The notes beneath the pieces were generated by a model, which was given only the letters and a program-made list of their open reading frames with translations, searched no databases and had not been told where the DNA came from. A stretch of 64,000 bases of DNA, taken from positions 85,552 through 149,551 of the forward strand of contig JAQYWR010000011.1 in assembly GCA_029379225.1 (NCBI GenBank). The letters run 5' to 3'. The stretch's first letter is position 1; each line of letters starts with the position of its first letter. Positions 17,601 through 26,744 of this stretch are shown here, one piece after another. Source of the stretch: Nostoc sp. S4. GTDB lineage: Bacteria; Cyanobacteriota; Cyanobacteriia; Cyanobacteriales; Nostocaceae. The translations under genes and the position numbers were made by a program.

Positions 17601-17870
17601 CTAGACAAGTGGATAGAATTTTCTCAATGCTTGGACGAACTTTGCTTCAACAGCTTCCAACTCCTGTTGAGGTATAGCATCCAAGTGTTCAGAAGTTTCC
17701 CAACGAATGATAAAAATAACTTCTCAAGGGTCGTTGGGGTTGAGCCAAACCTCTTTACCAAGAAATCCAGGATACTTAGCCATTGCTGTTGTCCAAATTT
17801 CTGCATCTTTGTGGATAAAATTTTCCTGTAAATCAGAGGCAACTTTAAACTTGAGGAGTTCTATAAACAC
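17601..17870 (-). pseudogene. ABM-like (TIGR03792-type) gene interrupted by an in-frame TGA
   Basis: Read from a GTG at 17870, the minus strand encodes FIELLKFKVASDLQENF, then WTTAMAKYPGFLGKEVW, then an in-frame TGA at 17724-17726. The same frame continues with EVIFIIRWETSEHLDAIP and ends at a TAG at 17601. This pattern matches small cyanobacterial proteins of about 95-105 residues with the antibiotic-biosynthesis-monooxygenase (dimeric alpha/beta barrel) fold. Both halves remain well conserved, so the stop is recent, a sequencing error, or read through. It lies about 60-110 bases upstream of the three-gene FtsK-fusion set on the same strand. Confidence 0.75.
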
Positions 17871-18004
17871 ATCCTTTGATGCCTGTGTTCACGAATTTGC
17901 CAAAATAGAGCTGTAGGCTAGAATAACTAGGCTCTCAGCATAGCTCGATCGCCTAACTCAGGAGTAAGGGTCGGTTGGTTTGAAATAAGTAAGAGGAAGG
18001 GAGT

Positions 18005-18328
18005 ATGGACAGCAACAACTGGTTGCAACAATTAATGATGGTGGGTCTTGGTACAACGTCTTTAGTAGCAGAAAAACTGCGGCAAGTCAGCGATGATTTA
18101 GTTAAAGACGGTAAGCTTAATCCCGAACAAGCCAAGGCTGTTATAGATGATATTGCCCAGCAGTTAAAGTCGGAGCAAGGAAACTGGGATGCTCAAATGC
18201 AACGCCAAATGCGAAATATGATGCAGGATTTTGGGGTGGCTCGGCAGTCGGAAGTGGACGAACTTCGGGGTAGAATTGACCGTTTAGAGCGTCAAGTGCG
18301 CGATTTAGAAAATAAGCTTTGGCGTTAA
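18005..18328 (+). CDS. Phasin-like helical protein
   Basis: A 107-residue, almost entirely helical, charged protein. It starts with a short hydrophobic stretch (WLQQLMMVGLGTTSL) and ends in a heptad-rich coiled coil (VDELRGRIDRLERQVRDLENKL). This is the pattern of phasin-like/PhaF-PhaI-type proteins, which bind polyhydroxyalkanoate granules or act as small scaffold proteins. A GAGGAAGGGAGT purine-rich stretch just before the ATG supports the start. The next gene (FKBP) follows by 78 bases on the same strand. Confidence 0.75.
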   Translation: MDSNNWLQQLMMVGLGTTSLVAEKLRQVSDDLVKDGKLNPEQAKAVIDDIAQQLKSEQGNWDAQMQRQMRNMMQDFGVARQSEVDELRGRIDRLERQVRDLENKLWR

Positions 18329-18406
18329 GTTGTCCTTTCTGATTTAAACTAAATGTGTCCTGTTGGTAATGTTTTGACCAGGCTACCTAAGTAGGGAGAA
18401 CTGATT

Positions 18407-18928
18407 TTGAAAGCAATTTTCCTGAGTGTGGCGTTCATACTGATGTGTGTTGTGCTTTTGGTTGTGGGGCAAGTAGGCAGTAAACAGAATACTGCCATTG
18501 CTGACCAGTTAACCTCAACACCGCCAGCGCCCACAATTCTAACTGAAAACAATATCTTAATTGCGAGTGATACTATGTCTGATGCCAATGCCGTCACTAC
18601 CCCCTCTGGATTGAAGTACGTCGAGTTAAAAGAGGGCACTGGAGCGACTCCGGAACGCGGACAAACGGTAGAGGTTCACTACATCGGCACTTTAGAAGAT
18701 GGTACTAAGTTTGATAGCTCACGCGATCGCGGTCAACCTTTCAAATTTAAAATCGGCGTCGGACAAGTAATCAAAGGTTGGGACGAAGGACTTAGCACGA
18801 TGAAAGTCGGCGGTCGTCGTAAGTTAATCATCCCGTCAGAGTTAGGTTATGGTTCTCGTGGTGCTGGTGGCGTAATTCCACCCAACGCTACCCTGCTTTT
18901 TGATGTGGAATTGCTAGGAGTTAAGTAG
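18407..18928 (+). CDS. FKBP-type peptidyl-prolyl cis-trans isomerase
   Basis: A 173-residue protein. An N-terminal hydrophobic segment (residues 3-22) should export or anchor it. A linker follows, then a complete FKBP domain (about 65-173) with [29 protein letters not shown] and [21 protein letters not shown] enzymes isomerise X-Pro bonds and help folding, here probably in the periplasm or thylakoid lumen. The start is a TTG, supported by GGGAG a few bases upstream and by the position of the signal segment. Confidence 0.93.
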   Translation: MKAIFLSVAFILMCVVLLVVGQVGSKQNTAIADQLTSTPPAPTILTENNILIASDTMSDANAVTTPSGLKYVELKEGTGATPERGQTVEVHYIGTLEDGTKFDSSRDRGQPFKFKIGVGQVIKGWDEGLSTMKVGGRRKLIIPSELGYGSRGAGGVIPPNATLLFDVELLGVK

Positions 18929-18947
18929 GGATTGGGTATGGGGAGAT

Positions 18948-18982
18948 GGGGAGATGGGGTGAAATTCTCTTCCCATCTCCCC
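18948..18982. terminator. Hairpin between the convergent FKBP and dnaB genes
   Basis: GGGGAGATGGG (18948-18958) pairs perfectly with CCCATCTCCCC (18972-18982). It lies between two convergent genes and could end transcription from both sides, although no clean T-run follows. The motif is also one unit of a GGGGAGAT repeat that recurs near 20408-20445. Confidence 0.5.
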
Positions 18983-18985
18983 AGT

Positions 18986-20329
18986 TCAAAGTTTGAGATT
19001 TTGAAACTTGGTAAACTGTGGATTGAATAAAAGTTTCACAGTACCTGTAGGCCCGTTACGGTGTTTAGCTATTATCGCTTCTGCAATACCGCGATCGGGA
19101 GTATCCGGAGAGTAATATTCATCGCGGTATAACATGATTACTAAATCCGCGTCTTGTTCGATCGAACCTGATTCTCTCAAATCTGACAACATCGGGCGTT
19201 TATTAGTACGTGCTTCCACTCCTCGACTCAACTGAGATAAAGCAATAACTGGTACAGATAATTCACGCGCTAAACCTTTGAGTTGACGCGTAATTTTTGA
19301 CAATTCTTGGACGCGATTATCGCCTGCTCCTTCCATTAATTGCAAGTAATCTATTACAACTAATCCTAATTCTGTTCCTTGTTCTGCTTGCAGTCGCCTT
19401 GCTTGACTACGCATTTGTGTAACAGTAATATTGGGCGTATCGTCAATATAAATCGGCATTTCTGAAAGGATACCAATAGCACGGCTTAGAGGTTCCCATT
19501 GTGTTTGGCTAAGACGTCCACTTCGTAGATAACCACTTTCAATTTGCGCCTCGCTAGCTAATAAACGTTGTGTCAGCTGTTCTTTAGACATTTCCAAACT
19601 AAAAACAGCAACTGGTAATTTATAAGCAGCAGCGATATTATGAGCAAGGTTCAAGCAAAAGGCCGTTTTCCCCATAGATGGTCTGCCAGCGACAATAATC
19701 AAATCCGAACGCTGAAAGCCGCTGGTCATGGCATCTAAATCGTAAAATCCGCAGGGAATTCCAGGTAAAGCGATGCCTTGATTTCTATCTTCAATATCCT
19801 GGAAATTATTAATTAGCGTATCAGAAATGTGAACTAAACCTGATTGGGGACGCTCTTGAGTAACGCTGAAAACTTTCTGTTCTGCTTGGTCTAAAACAAT
19901 TGGTAATTCGGTTTCTGTTTCGTAACCGAGATGCACTATTTCATTGCCAGCTTTAATTAATTGTCGCCGCAGGTATTTTTCCATTACTAACCCTGCTAAG
20001 GCGTCAATGTTTACAGCTGACACTGTGCGGTCTACCAAAGTTGCTAATTTATTTCTGCCACCAATGCGAGCAAGTATTTCATGGTCAGTCAGCCAGCTTG
20101 TAACTGAGAGCAAGTCTGTAGGTTTACCTTGTGCGTGTAGCCTGACAGCAGCCTGATAAATATCTTTGTGAGCGCTAATATAAAAGGCTTCGGGAACAAG
20201 GCGATCGCTAACTCGACTAATCGCTTCTGGATCTAGCAAAATACCTCCCAAAATTGCTTCTTCTGCCTCGATATTTTGGGGTGGTAAGCGATCGCTACCA
20301 GACGAGTGAAAACTCAGTTCTTCAGCCAT
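18986..20329 (-). CDS. dnaB: Replicative DNA helicase DnaB
   Basis: A 447-residue hexameric replicative helicase. It has the N-terminal DnaB domain (LPPQNIEAEEAILGGILLD), the linker helix, and a RecA-like motor with Walker A GRPSMGKT (215-222), LGLVVIDYLQLM and the C-terminal DLRESGSIEQDADLV. The length is normal, and no intein interrupts it, although inteins are frequent in cyanobacterial dnaB. It lies 124 bases downstream of rplI on the same strand, a widely conserved gene order. Confidence 0.97.
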   Translation of the reverse strand: MAEELSFHSSGSDRLPPQNIEAEEAILGGILLDPEAISRVSDRLVPEAFYISAHKDIYQAAVRLHAQGKPTDLLSVTSWLTDHEILARIGGRNKLATLVDRTVSAVNIDALAGLVMEKYLRRQLIKAGNEIVHLGYETETELPIVLDQAEQKVFSVTQERPQSGLVHISDTLINNFQDIEDRNQGIALPGIPCGFYDLDAMTSGFQRSDLIIVAGRPSMGKTAFCLNLAHNIAAAYKLPVAVFSLEMSKEQLTQRLLASEAQIESGYLRSGRLSQTQWEPLSRAIGILSEMPIYIDDTPNITVTQMRSQARRLQAEQGTELGLVVIDYLQLMEGAGDNRVQELSKITRQLKGLARELSVPVIALSQLSRGVEARTNKRPMLSDLRESGSIEQDADLVIMLYRDEYYSPDTPDRGIAEAIIAKHRNGPTGTVKLLFNPQFTKFQNLKL

Positions 20330-20363
20330 AAAACGATTTTAGTTTTGAGATTTTGCTAGAGAC

Positions 20364-20393
20364 GCGATTAACCCTTGTCTGTACGGGAGTTAG
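20364..20393 (-). repeat. 30-base dispersed repeat, copy 2
   Basis: Reverse complement of the element at 11481-11510. GCGATTAACCCTTGTCTGTA is exact, with 27 of 30 bases matching overall. It lies in the short gap between rplI and dnaB. Confidence 0.75.
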
Positions 20394-20453
20394 GAATTAG
20401 GAGCTATTTTCCCCATCTCCCTATCTCCCCATCTCGCCATCTCGCAGCGTAAA

Positions 20454-20912
20454 TTAACTAGCCACTACTTGAATATCAATTTGCGCTGTTACTTCTGAGA
20501 ACAACTTGATTTCAGCTTGATAAGTACCAAGATGGTTAATATCGGGAATGGTAATGCCACGGCGATCTACTTCTTGACCGGTGGCTGCCTTAATTGCATC
20601 TGCAACATCTTGAGTCGTAACTGTACCGAAAATAGCTTCGTTTTCACCAACTTGCTTGGGAATTGTCAAGCTGACAACTTTTTCTAAAGTTGCTTTTTGC
20701 TCAACAGCTTGTTGCTTAAGTTCTAATTGCCGTTGACGTTCTTGCTCGCGACGGCGTTCTACTTGCTTGAGAATACCAGGAGTAGCATGGATTGCTAATT
20801 TCTGGGGAATCAGATAATTACGAGCATAGCCAGGAGCTACTTCCACTAAGTCGCCAGATTTTCCCAGCTTACTGATATCCTGATTTAAAACTAACTGCAC
20901 GCGTTTCGCCAT
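20454..20912 (-). CDS. rplI: 50S ribosomal protein L9
   Basis: A 152-residue protein matching L9 along its length. The N-terminal rRNA-binding domain has [32 protein letters not shown], here quoted as [21 protein letters not shown] long connecting helix follows ([19 protein letters not shown]), then a C-terminal domain. It is transcribed ahead of dnaB. There is a purine-rich Shine-Dalgarno (CAGGAAAAACAAAAAACG) before the ATG. Confidence 0.97.
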   Translation of the reverse strand: MAKRVQLVLNQDISKLGKSGDLVEVAPGYARNYLIPQKLAIHATPGILKQVERRREQERQRQLELKQQAVEQKATLEKVVSLTIPKQVGENEAIFGTVTTQDVADAIKAATGQEVDRRGITIPDINHLGTYQAEIKLFSEVTAQIDIQVVAS

Positions 20913-21171
20913 CGTTTTTTGTTTTTCCTGTAAGATATTGATTAATTTGGGTTTTGCCAGAATAGCTTACAACGTCACTGCTATATTCCCAGCGGCTTTG
21001 CCTATACCTAAAGCTTACAGATCCTAGCGAAAGGCAGGGGGCGATCGCAACTATTCGCGCCAGAAAGTTGAAGAGAATGGGAACCGGGGCAAAGGGGCAG
21101 GGGTGCAGGGGAGAAAATCTTCCCCTCTACTCCCTGCTCAAGAGCCTCTTCCAATGCCTAATGCTGAATAA

Positions 21172-21945
21172 TTAAAAGTTATCTCTCATTTCCCGAATCC
21201 GCGCAAAAGTTTGCACGGGCTCGCTCCTGTTTACAGCTGATTGTAATGATGGGCGATCCCAACGTAAAAAGGGATTGGTGCGCTTCTCTACTCCCAGCAG
21301 TGAGGGTATGGTGGCTTCTCCTCGATGCCGATAAGCTTGGACTTCACCGAAGTACTTTTGTAAGTCGGTGTTGTCGCCATCTAGACTTAAGGCAAATTTG
21401 AGATTTTTTAAAGTGTATTCGTGGGCGCACCAGACGCGCGTATCATCAGGTAACGAGCGAATTTTGCTTAAAGAGTCTACCATTTGTGTCGGCGTTCCTT
21501 CAAACAAGCGACCGCAACCTCCAGAAAACAAGGTATCGCCACAAAATAATTCGCCCGTCTCACCAGGTTTTTCGGGGGGAAAGTAGTAGACGATGTGAGC
21601 GCGAGTATGTCCGGGAACGAAGATAACTTCAGCTATGCGGTCTGCAAACTGCACGCGATCGCCTTCTTGCAAAAACACCTGCTGTCCGGGAATTCTACCA
21701 CGATCCTCGGCTCCCCCATAAACTATCAATTGCGGGAATTGTTCCATCAACCGCTTGTTACCACCCACATGATCGTTATGGTGGTGCGTATTAAAAATCG
21801 CTACCAACTGAGCTTTTAGTTCTGCCAGTTTCTTTAATACTGGTTGAGCCTCCGCCGGATCGACAACAGCGGCGATGTTTTGTTTGGAGTCATATAACAA
21901 AAATATGTAGTTGTCTGAGAGCGCTTCCAGACGGATTACCTGCAT
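21172..21945 (-). CDS. gloB: Hydroxyacylglutathione hydrolase (glyoxalase II)
   Basis: A 257-residue metallo-beta-lactamase-fold enzyme with the metal site [11 protein letters not shown] (52-62), [28 protein letters not shown] and [13 protein letters not shown]. The C-terminal domain carries the family's NPFLR motif. It hydrolyses S-lactoylglutathione to lactate and glutathione in methylglyoxal detoxification. The gene stands alone, divergent from the polysaccharide island. Confidence 0.95.
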   Translation of the reverse strand: MQVIRLEALSDNYIFLLYDSKQNIAAVVDPAEAQPVLKKLAELKAQLVAIFNTHHHNDHVGGNKRLMEQFPQLIVYGGAEDRGRIPGQQVFLQEGDRVQFADRIAEVIFVPGHTRAHIVYYFPPEKPGETGELFCGDTLFSGGCGRLFEGTPTQMVDSLSKIRSLPDDTRVWCAHEYTLKNLKFALSLDGDNTDLQKYFGEVQAYRHRGEATIPSLLGVEKRTNPFLRWDRPSLQSAVNRSEPVQTFARIREMRDNF

Positions 21946-22346
21946 TACCTCTGTCTCCCTTACAACATAGATTAGTATTGAGTAGCAATCCTACATTCAA
22001 CTAAGTAATAGTGCTACCTACACAAGCTACTTCGAGTATTTATACTTGATTCATTATAGCTCTAGTGCAATATTAACTATGATAATATACAACCGGGCTT
22101 TTCCGGTAATTATACTTAAAAAAAGTCAACTTCAGATGAATTTATCAGTGAATTTTCTCTGGGAAAAGCTACAAATATAAAGTTAAAGTTAATTTATTAT
22201 TTTTTTGTGATTAAAAACAATAAATTCTGAGAATTATCTTTGATTAAATTTATTCTATTATATTTAAATATAATGAGACTTAGAGTAAATTTTTCTAAAT
22301 TTTAATCTGTTACTTCAAGCAAAATTCAAAAGTATTAATTAATTTT
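21946..22346. other. AT-rich divergent intergenic region
   Basis: About 400 bases between gloB and the first glycosyltransferase gene. It is very AT-rich with no repeat or ORF that stands out. It must hold the two divergent promoters, but no specific site can be assigned. Confidence 0.4.
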
Positions 22347-23189
22347 ATGCAACGACAAACTAGAGGATTTATTACTATTTTGACTGGACTTTATTCTTTT
22401 CAAGATTGTATTCATTTCTTAGCAGCGATTAGAAAGTTTCATCAAGAACCAATAATTATTTTAATAGATAGAGTTCCCATAGTTCTCTATCCTTTATTAA
22501 AAGCTTTCAAAAATGTAATTTTAAAACCTGCTCCAGCTAATGAAAATACTGTTTTAGCATCACGAGAAGCAAAACTGTCTTTATATGCAGCCTCGGAGTT
22601 TGATAAAACTATTTATCTAGATTCAGATATTTGCTTGCTTTCTGATATCAATGATGTATTTGAGTATTTGGATAAATATGATTTGCTATTGACTGAAGAT
22701 GTGCAGCCTTTGATTATAAAAGCTACAAATTTATTACGTGGTAAGCAAGAAGAACTTTCACCACATGTCTTATCAATTCTGCAATCTTTAGGGTTTCCTT
22801 TACAAGCAGATAGCGTGCAATATAATAGCGGTTTTCTGGCTTTTCGGAAAACAGAAATAAACAAGCAAGTTTTTGAGGAATTTCAACGTTATTTTGAGAT
22901 TGTCAAAAATAACCAAGATAAATTGCTTTTAAAAGACCAAGGCGCTTTTGCTTCGGCGATCGTATCTGTACGCCCTGATATGAAAATACTACCACCTACT
23001 TATAATTATCTCAGTAAATGGCAGGAAGCTTATAATGTTGAGGATCGAATAAAAGTTCTTCACTGTACCTATCCTTATCGACCTCAGTATGCTAAAAATA
23101 TTACTCGTTCCTTGTACACCAGAATTTTTGATAGATTGGCTAAAGTCTTTTTACCAAATCAAGTTACAAATCCCTGGCGCACTAAATAA
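22347..23189 (+). CDS. GT-A-fold (GT8-like) glycosyltransferase
   Basis: A 280-residue soluble protein. A nucleotide-sugar binding N-terminus is followed by the metal-binding DxD motif in IYLDSDICLLSDI (around residue 90-100), and YNSGFLAFRKTEIN is typical of GT8-like enzymes. It is the first gene of the rightward polysaccharide operon, with 16 bases to the next gene. Sugar donor and acceptor are unknown. Confidence 0.8.
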   Translation: MQRQTRGFITILTGLYSFQDCIHFLAAIRKFHQEPIIILIDRVPIVLYPLLKAFKNVILKPAPANENTVLASREAKLSLYAASEFDKTIYLDSDICLLSDINDVFEYLDKYDLLLTEDVQPLIIKATNLLRGKQEELSPHVLSILQSLGFPLQADSVQYNSGFLAFRKTEINKQVFEEFQRYFEIVKNNQDKLLLKDQGAFASAIVSVRPDMKILPPTYNYLSKWQEAYNVEDRIKVLHCTYPYRPQYAKNITRSLYTRIFDRLAKVFLPNQVTNPWRTK

Positions 23190-23205
23190 GAATCAGTAAA
23201 AAATA

Positions 23206-24369
23206 GTGAAAAATTTTTCAAAAATCTCCCTGTTGGTTTCAGATTTATCGAGTGCAGCTATTTTACGGGCATACTTGATAGCAACAGCCCTAATTAATTT
23301 AGGATATGAAGTTGAAATTATGGGGTTTTTATTTGGAAATAACTTATATCGAAATTTACCACCAGAGTTAAACGTTTCTAATTTACCGGGTAAAAACTTT
23401 CCGGAGTTTTTTGGACAAATCCGCAAATTTTTACCCCAAATAAGCGGAGATATAATTTATGCTATCAAACCCCAAATAGCGAGTTTTGGAGTTGCCCTAA
23501 TCAAAAAAATATTCAGCAAAAAGCCATTAATTTTAGATATAGATGATTGGGAACTGAGTTGGCACGGTGGCGATAATTGGCGTTATCATTCTGCACCCAA
23601 ACAATTAGTGAGAGACTTATTGAAACCAGACGGCGCACTTAGAAATCCTCATCATCCTTTGTATGTAAAATGGATGGAAGGTTTAATAAGTCAAGCTGAT
23701 GCTGTGACGGTGCATACTAAATTTTTGCAGCAGCGTTTTGGCGGTACATTTGTTCCTAATGGGAAAGATACTTCTTTATTCGACCCGGTTCGACATGATG
23801 CTGAATCAAGTAGAAGCCGTTATGGTTTATCTGAATATCGCATTTTAATGTTTCCTGGTGCGCCAAGACCTTATAAAGGATTAGAAGATGTTCTTATTGC
23901 CCTCGATAAAATTAATCAGCCAGACTTGAAATTAGTAATTGTGGGTGGTAGTCCTTACGATGATTACGATCGCCAACTTCAACAACAATGGGGACGTTGG
24001 ATTATCAAACTACCAAAGTATCCAGCTGATGTGATGCCTGATTTAGTAGCAGCCGCTCATATTGTAGTTGTTCCCCAACGAGATACCCCAGAAACTCGCG
24101 CACAATTTCCTCTGAAGTTGACAGATGGCATGGCAATGGCTAAACCTGTATTATCAACACGCATTGGAGATATTCCCCAAATTTTAGGTAATACTGGTTA
24201 TCTAGTTGAGCCTGCTTGTCCCGAACAACTTGCTGAACAAATTCAATTTATTTTTCACAATTTAGAATCAGCAAATCAGAAAGGGATTAAGGCAAGAGAA
24301 AGATGTGTAGAACACTATAGCATAGAGGCTATGGCTTCTACACTGAAGTCAGTAATTGCCCAGTTGTGA
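23206..24369 (+). CDS. GT4-family glycosyltransferase
   Basis: A 387-residue GT-B-fold enzyme. The C-terminal half has RILMFPGAPRPYKGLEDVL and the acidic-rich donor site PLKLTDGMAMAKPVLSTRIG, with an E/D that contacts the nucleotide sugar. The N-terminal half binds the acceptor. The start is a GTG 16 bases after the previous stop. It belongs to the polysaccharide operon and is followed 22 bases later by the exporter gene. Confidence 0.88.
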   Translation: MKNFSKISLLVSDLSSAAILRAYLIATALINLGYEVEIMGFLFGNNLYRNLPPELNVSNLPGKNFPEFFGQIRKFLPQISGDIIYAIKPQIASFGVALIKKIFSKKPLILDIDDWELSWHGGDNWRYHSAPKQLVRDLLKPDGALRNPHHPLYVKWMEGLISQADAVTVHTKFLQQRFGGTFVPNGKDTSLFDPVRHDAESSRSRYGLSEYRILMFPGAPRPYKGLEDVLIALDKINQPDLKLVIVGGSPYDDYDRQLQQQWGRWIIKLPKYPADVMPDLVAAAHIVVVPQRDTPETRAQFPLKLTDGMAMAKPVLSTRIGDIPQILGNTGYLVEPACPEQLAEQIQFIFHNLESANQKGIKARERCVEHYSIEAMASTLKSVIAQL

Positions 24370-24391
24370 ATCATATTAATAAAAATACCCC

Positions 24392-26740
24392 ATGTCTACC
24401 AGAAAACTACTACTAAGATTCGCAAAACCCTATCCAGGTTTGATTCTGCTAACAATATTGTTAGGATTTTCTGGAGCTTTATTTAATGGGATTAGCACAG
24501 CTTTAATTGTGCCAGTGGTTTTAAAAATTGTTGGGCAAGAAGTAGATTTAACTACTGCGCCTCCCATCCTTAAAAGGATGATATCTCCGTTTGAAAATAC
24601 TCCAGAAACTTACCGGATAGCAGTAATGGCTGGGGCAATTATCTTAACAATTTTTTTAAAAAACTTAGCTACTTATGCCAGCGCCTTAGCATCGAGTTCC
24701 CTAACTCGTAAGCTGACATCGGATATGCGAGAAACTGGATTAAAGCTATTACTAGAAATTGATATAGATTATTATGCCAAAACCAAGGTTGGTGATTTAA
24801 TCAACCGCTTGGGTGGAGAAATCGGACGTGCTGCCAGTGCTGTTGGGAGTACAGTCAAAATAGTTATTTTGGGAATCACAATTTTAGTTTTTGTCGGTTT
24901 ATTACTGTCAATTTCTTGGCAGTTAACCGTTGCAGCTACGCTTTTGTTGTCGTTAGTGACATTAGTCAATCAATATGCTATTTCTCGTTCTAAAATTTAT
25001 GGGAAGCAGCTTAGCGAGATGTCGAAAGCATATTCAATTTCTGTCTTGGAAACTTTAAACGGGATTCGGTTAGTCAAGGCGACAGGAAATGAAGAAAAAG
25101 AATACGAACGGATTAAAAAATTAATCCGCGATCGCGAATTAGCAGATTTCCGCTCTCAAATTAATTCTGAAGCAATCACACCCATCGGTGAGGTAATGGG
25201 TATTACAGCTTTGCTGATGATTGTACTTTTGAGTAAAACTTTCTTTGCTAATGAAGTTGCTTCGCTTTCTACCGTACTTCTAACATATTTATTAGTACTG
25301 TTGCGAGTGTTGCCATTAATTTCTCAGTTAAATACTATTCGCAGTAACTTTGCTAGTACTGCTGCCAGTGTGGATGTAGCGAACGAGTTTTTAAGCTTGG
25401 ATAATAAACCATTCATGGGTAATGGTAAACTTCCCTATACAAAATTACAAGAGGGAGTATCTTTTAATTCTCTGTGCTTTGCTTACCCCGGTCATGAAAA
25501 GTTAGTCCTCAAAGATGTAAATTTATATTTACCGCGTGGTACGACTTTAGCATTAGTAGGCGGTTCTGGTGCCGGAAAATCGACTTTAGCAGACCTTTTA
25601 CCAAGATTTTACGATCCGGTGGCTGGTGGAATTACTATCGACGACACCGATTTACGGGAATTTGATGTGGTATCCCTGCGTAAGCGTATGGGAATTGTCA
25701 GTCAAGATACCTTTCTTTTTAATGATTCGGTAAAAAATAACATCGCCTACGGATGCCCTGAGGCGACTGAAGATGAAATTATTACAGCAGCTAAACGGGC
25801 AAACGCTTATGAATTTATTAGTAAATTACCTCAGGGATTTGACACCTTAATTGGCGATCGCGGCGTCATGCTATCTGGTGGACAAAGACAAAGACTAGCG
25901 ATCGCCCGCGCATTAGTCCAAAATCCGGAAATTTTGATTTTAGATGAAGCCACCAGTGCTTTGGATACCGTTTCCGAACGCTTAGTCCAAGCTGCACTCG
26001 ATGAACTCAGCCGCGATCGTACCACCCTCGTAATTGCTCACCGCCTTTCCACAGTCCAAAAAGCCGACCAAATTGCCGTATTAGATCAAGGACGAGTAGT
26101 AGAAGTGGGAACCCATGAAGAACTTTTACAAAAGGGTGGTTACTACTCACGCTTGTACTCAATGCAATTTACCGTAGACGCCGAGCGGCTTGTCGTCAGA
26201 CATGGGCCTAATAATAACTTGATTCAGACAAGAATCCTCAAGGCAATGCGCCAAAACTCAAAGAAATTCGCTGAACGTCCTGAAGCCATTACCAAACATA
26301 ATCAAAGCTTGCTCCGCATCTCTCACGAAATTCGCACACAGTTGAACTCAATGATTGGGTTTCTGCACTTATTACTTGACGATCTCGAAGATGATTCCAA
26401 AGAACGGCACGAATTAATTGAAAACTCTTACAAATCAGCTTGGAGAATTCTCAATACCATTGATATTTTTGAGGATGTTATTAACTTGCAAATCCAGGGG
26501 CAACTCATATCCATTTCTGACCAAAATCAGAATATCATCAGCGATTATTATCAAACCTTTAATTATATTTCCGTTGAGTTCCGGACTTCTCTTAACCTCA
26601 TACTTAGTTCTCTCCGCTCTTTAGCCGATTCTTTGATAGATACTCCTCAAGAACAAAATGGATTAATTAGTGAAAGTTATGAATCTGCTATATATTTACT
26701 TGATAATTTAGAAAAATTTGAGGAGAGTATTAAAATCTAA
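24392..26740 (+). CDS. MsbA-like ABC exporter with two C-terminal DHp-like domains
   Basis: A 782-residue protein. Residues about 1-330 are a six-helix type-I exporter domain. Residues about 350-590 are the ATPase, with Walker A GGSGAGKST, signature LSGGQRQR and Walker B ILILDEATSALD. It probably flips a lipid-linked or polysaccharide precursor, like MsbA or the heterocyst-polysaccharide exporter HepA. The unusual part is a tail of about 150 residues. ISHEIRTQLNSMIGFLHLL (643-661) followed by a second helix looks like a histidine-kinase dimerisation (HisKA) domain with phospho-acceptor H645. A second copy begins at 726 (ISVEFRTSLNLIL), where the histidine is replaced by V728. No kinase catalytic domain is present. 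Confidence 0.9.
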   Translation: MSTRKLLLRFAKPYPGLILLTILLGFSGALFNGISTALIVPVVLKIVGQEVDLTTAPPILKRMISPFENTPETYRIAVMAGAIILTIFLKNLATYASALASSSLTRKLTSDMRETGLKLLLEIDIDYYAKTKVGDLINRLGGEIGRAASAVGSTVKIVILGITILVFVGLLLSISWQLTVAATLLLSLVTLVNQYAISRSKIYGKQLSEMSKAYSISVLETLNGIRLVKATGNEEKEYERIKKLIRDRELADFRSQINSEAITPIGEVMGITALLMIVLLSKTFFANEVASLSTVLLTYLLVLLRVLPLISQLNTIRSNFASTAASVDVANEFLSLDNKPFMGNGKLPYTKLQEGVSFNSLCFAYPGHEKLVLKDVNLYLPRGTTLALVGGSGAGKSTLADLLPRFYDPVAGGITIDDTDLREFDVVSLRKRMGIVSQDTFLFNDSVKNNIAYGCPEATEDEIITAAKRANAYEFISKLPQGFDTLIGDRGVMLSGGQRQRLAIARALVQNPEILILDEATSALDTVSERLVQAALDELSRDRTTLVIAHRLSTVQKADQIAVLDQGRVVEVGTHEELLQKGGYYSRLYSMQFTVDAERLVVRHGPNNNLIQTRILKAMRQNSKKFAERPEAITKHNQSLLRISHEIRTQLNSMIGFLHLLLDDLEDDSKERHELIENSYKSAWRILNTIDIFEDVINLQIQGQLISISDQNQNIISDYYQTFNYISVEFRTSLNLILSSLRSLADSLIDTPQEQNGLISESYESAIYLLDNLEKFEESIKI

Positions 26741-26744
26741 CAAT

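Noticed and set aside
17586..17916. Several overlapping open frames on both strands
   Set aside because: They are shadows of the interrupted ABM-like gene, which explains the conserved sequence.
18986..20329. Possible intein in dnaB
   Set aside because: The protein has normal length and continuous helicase motifs, so no intein is present.
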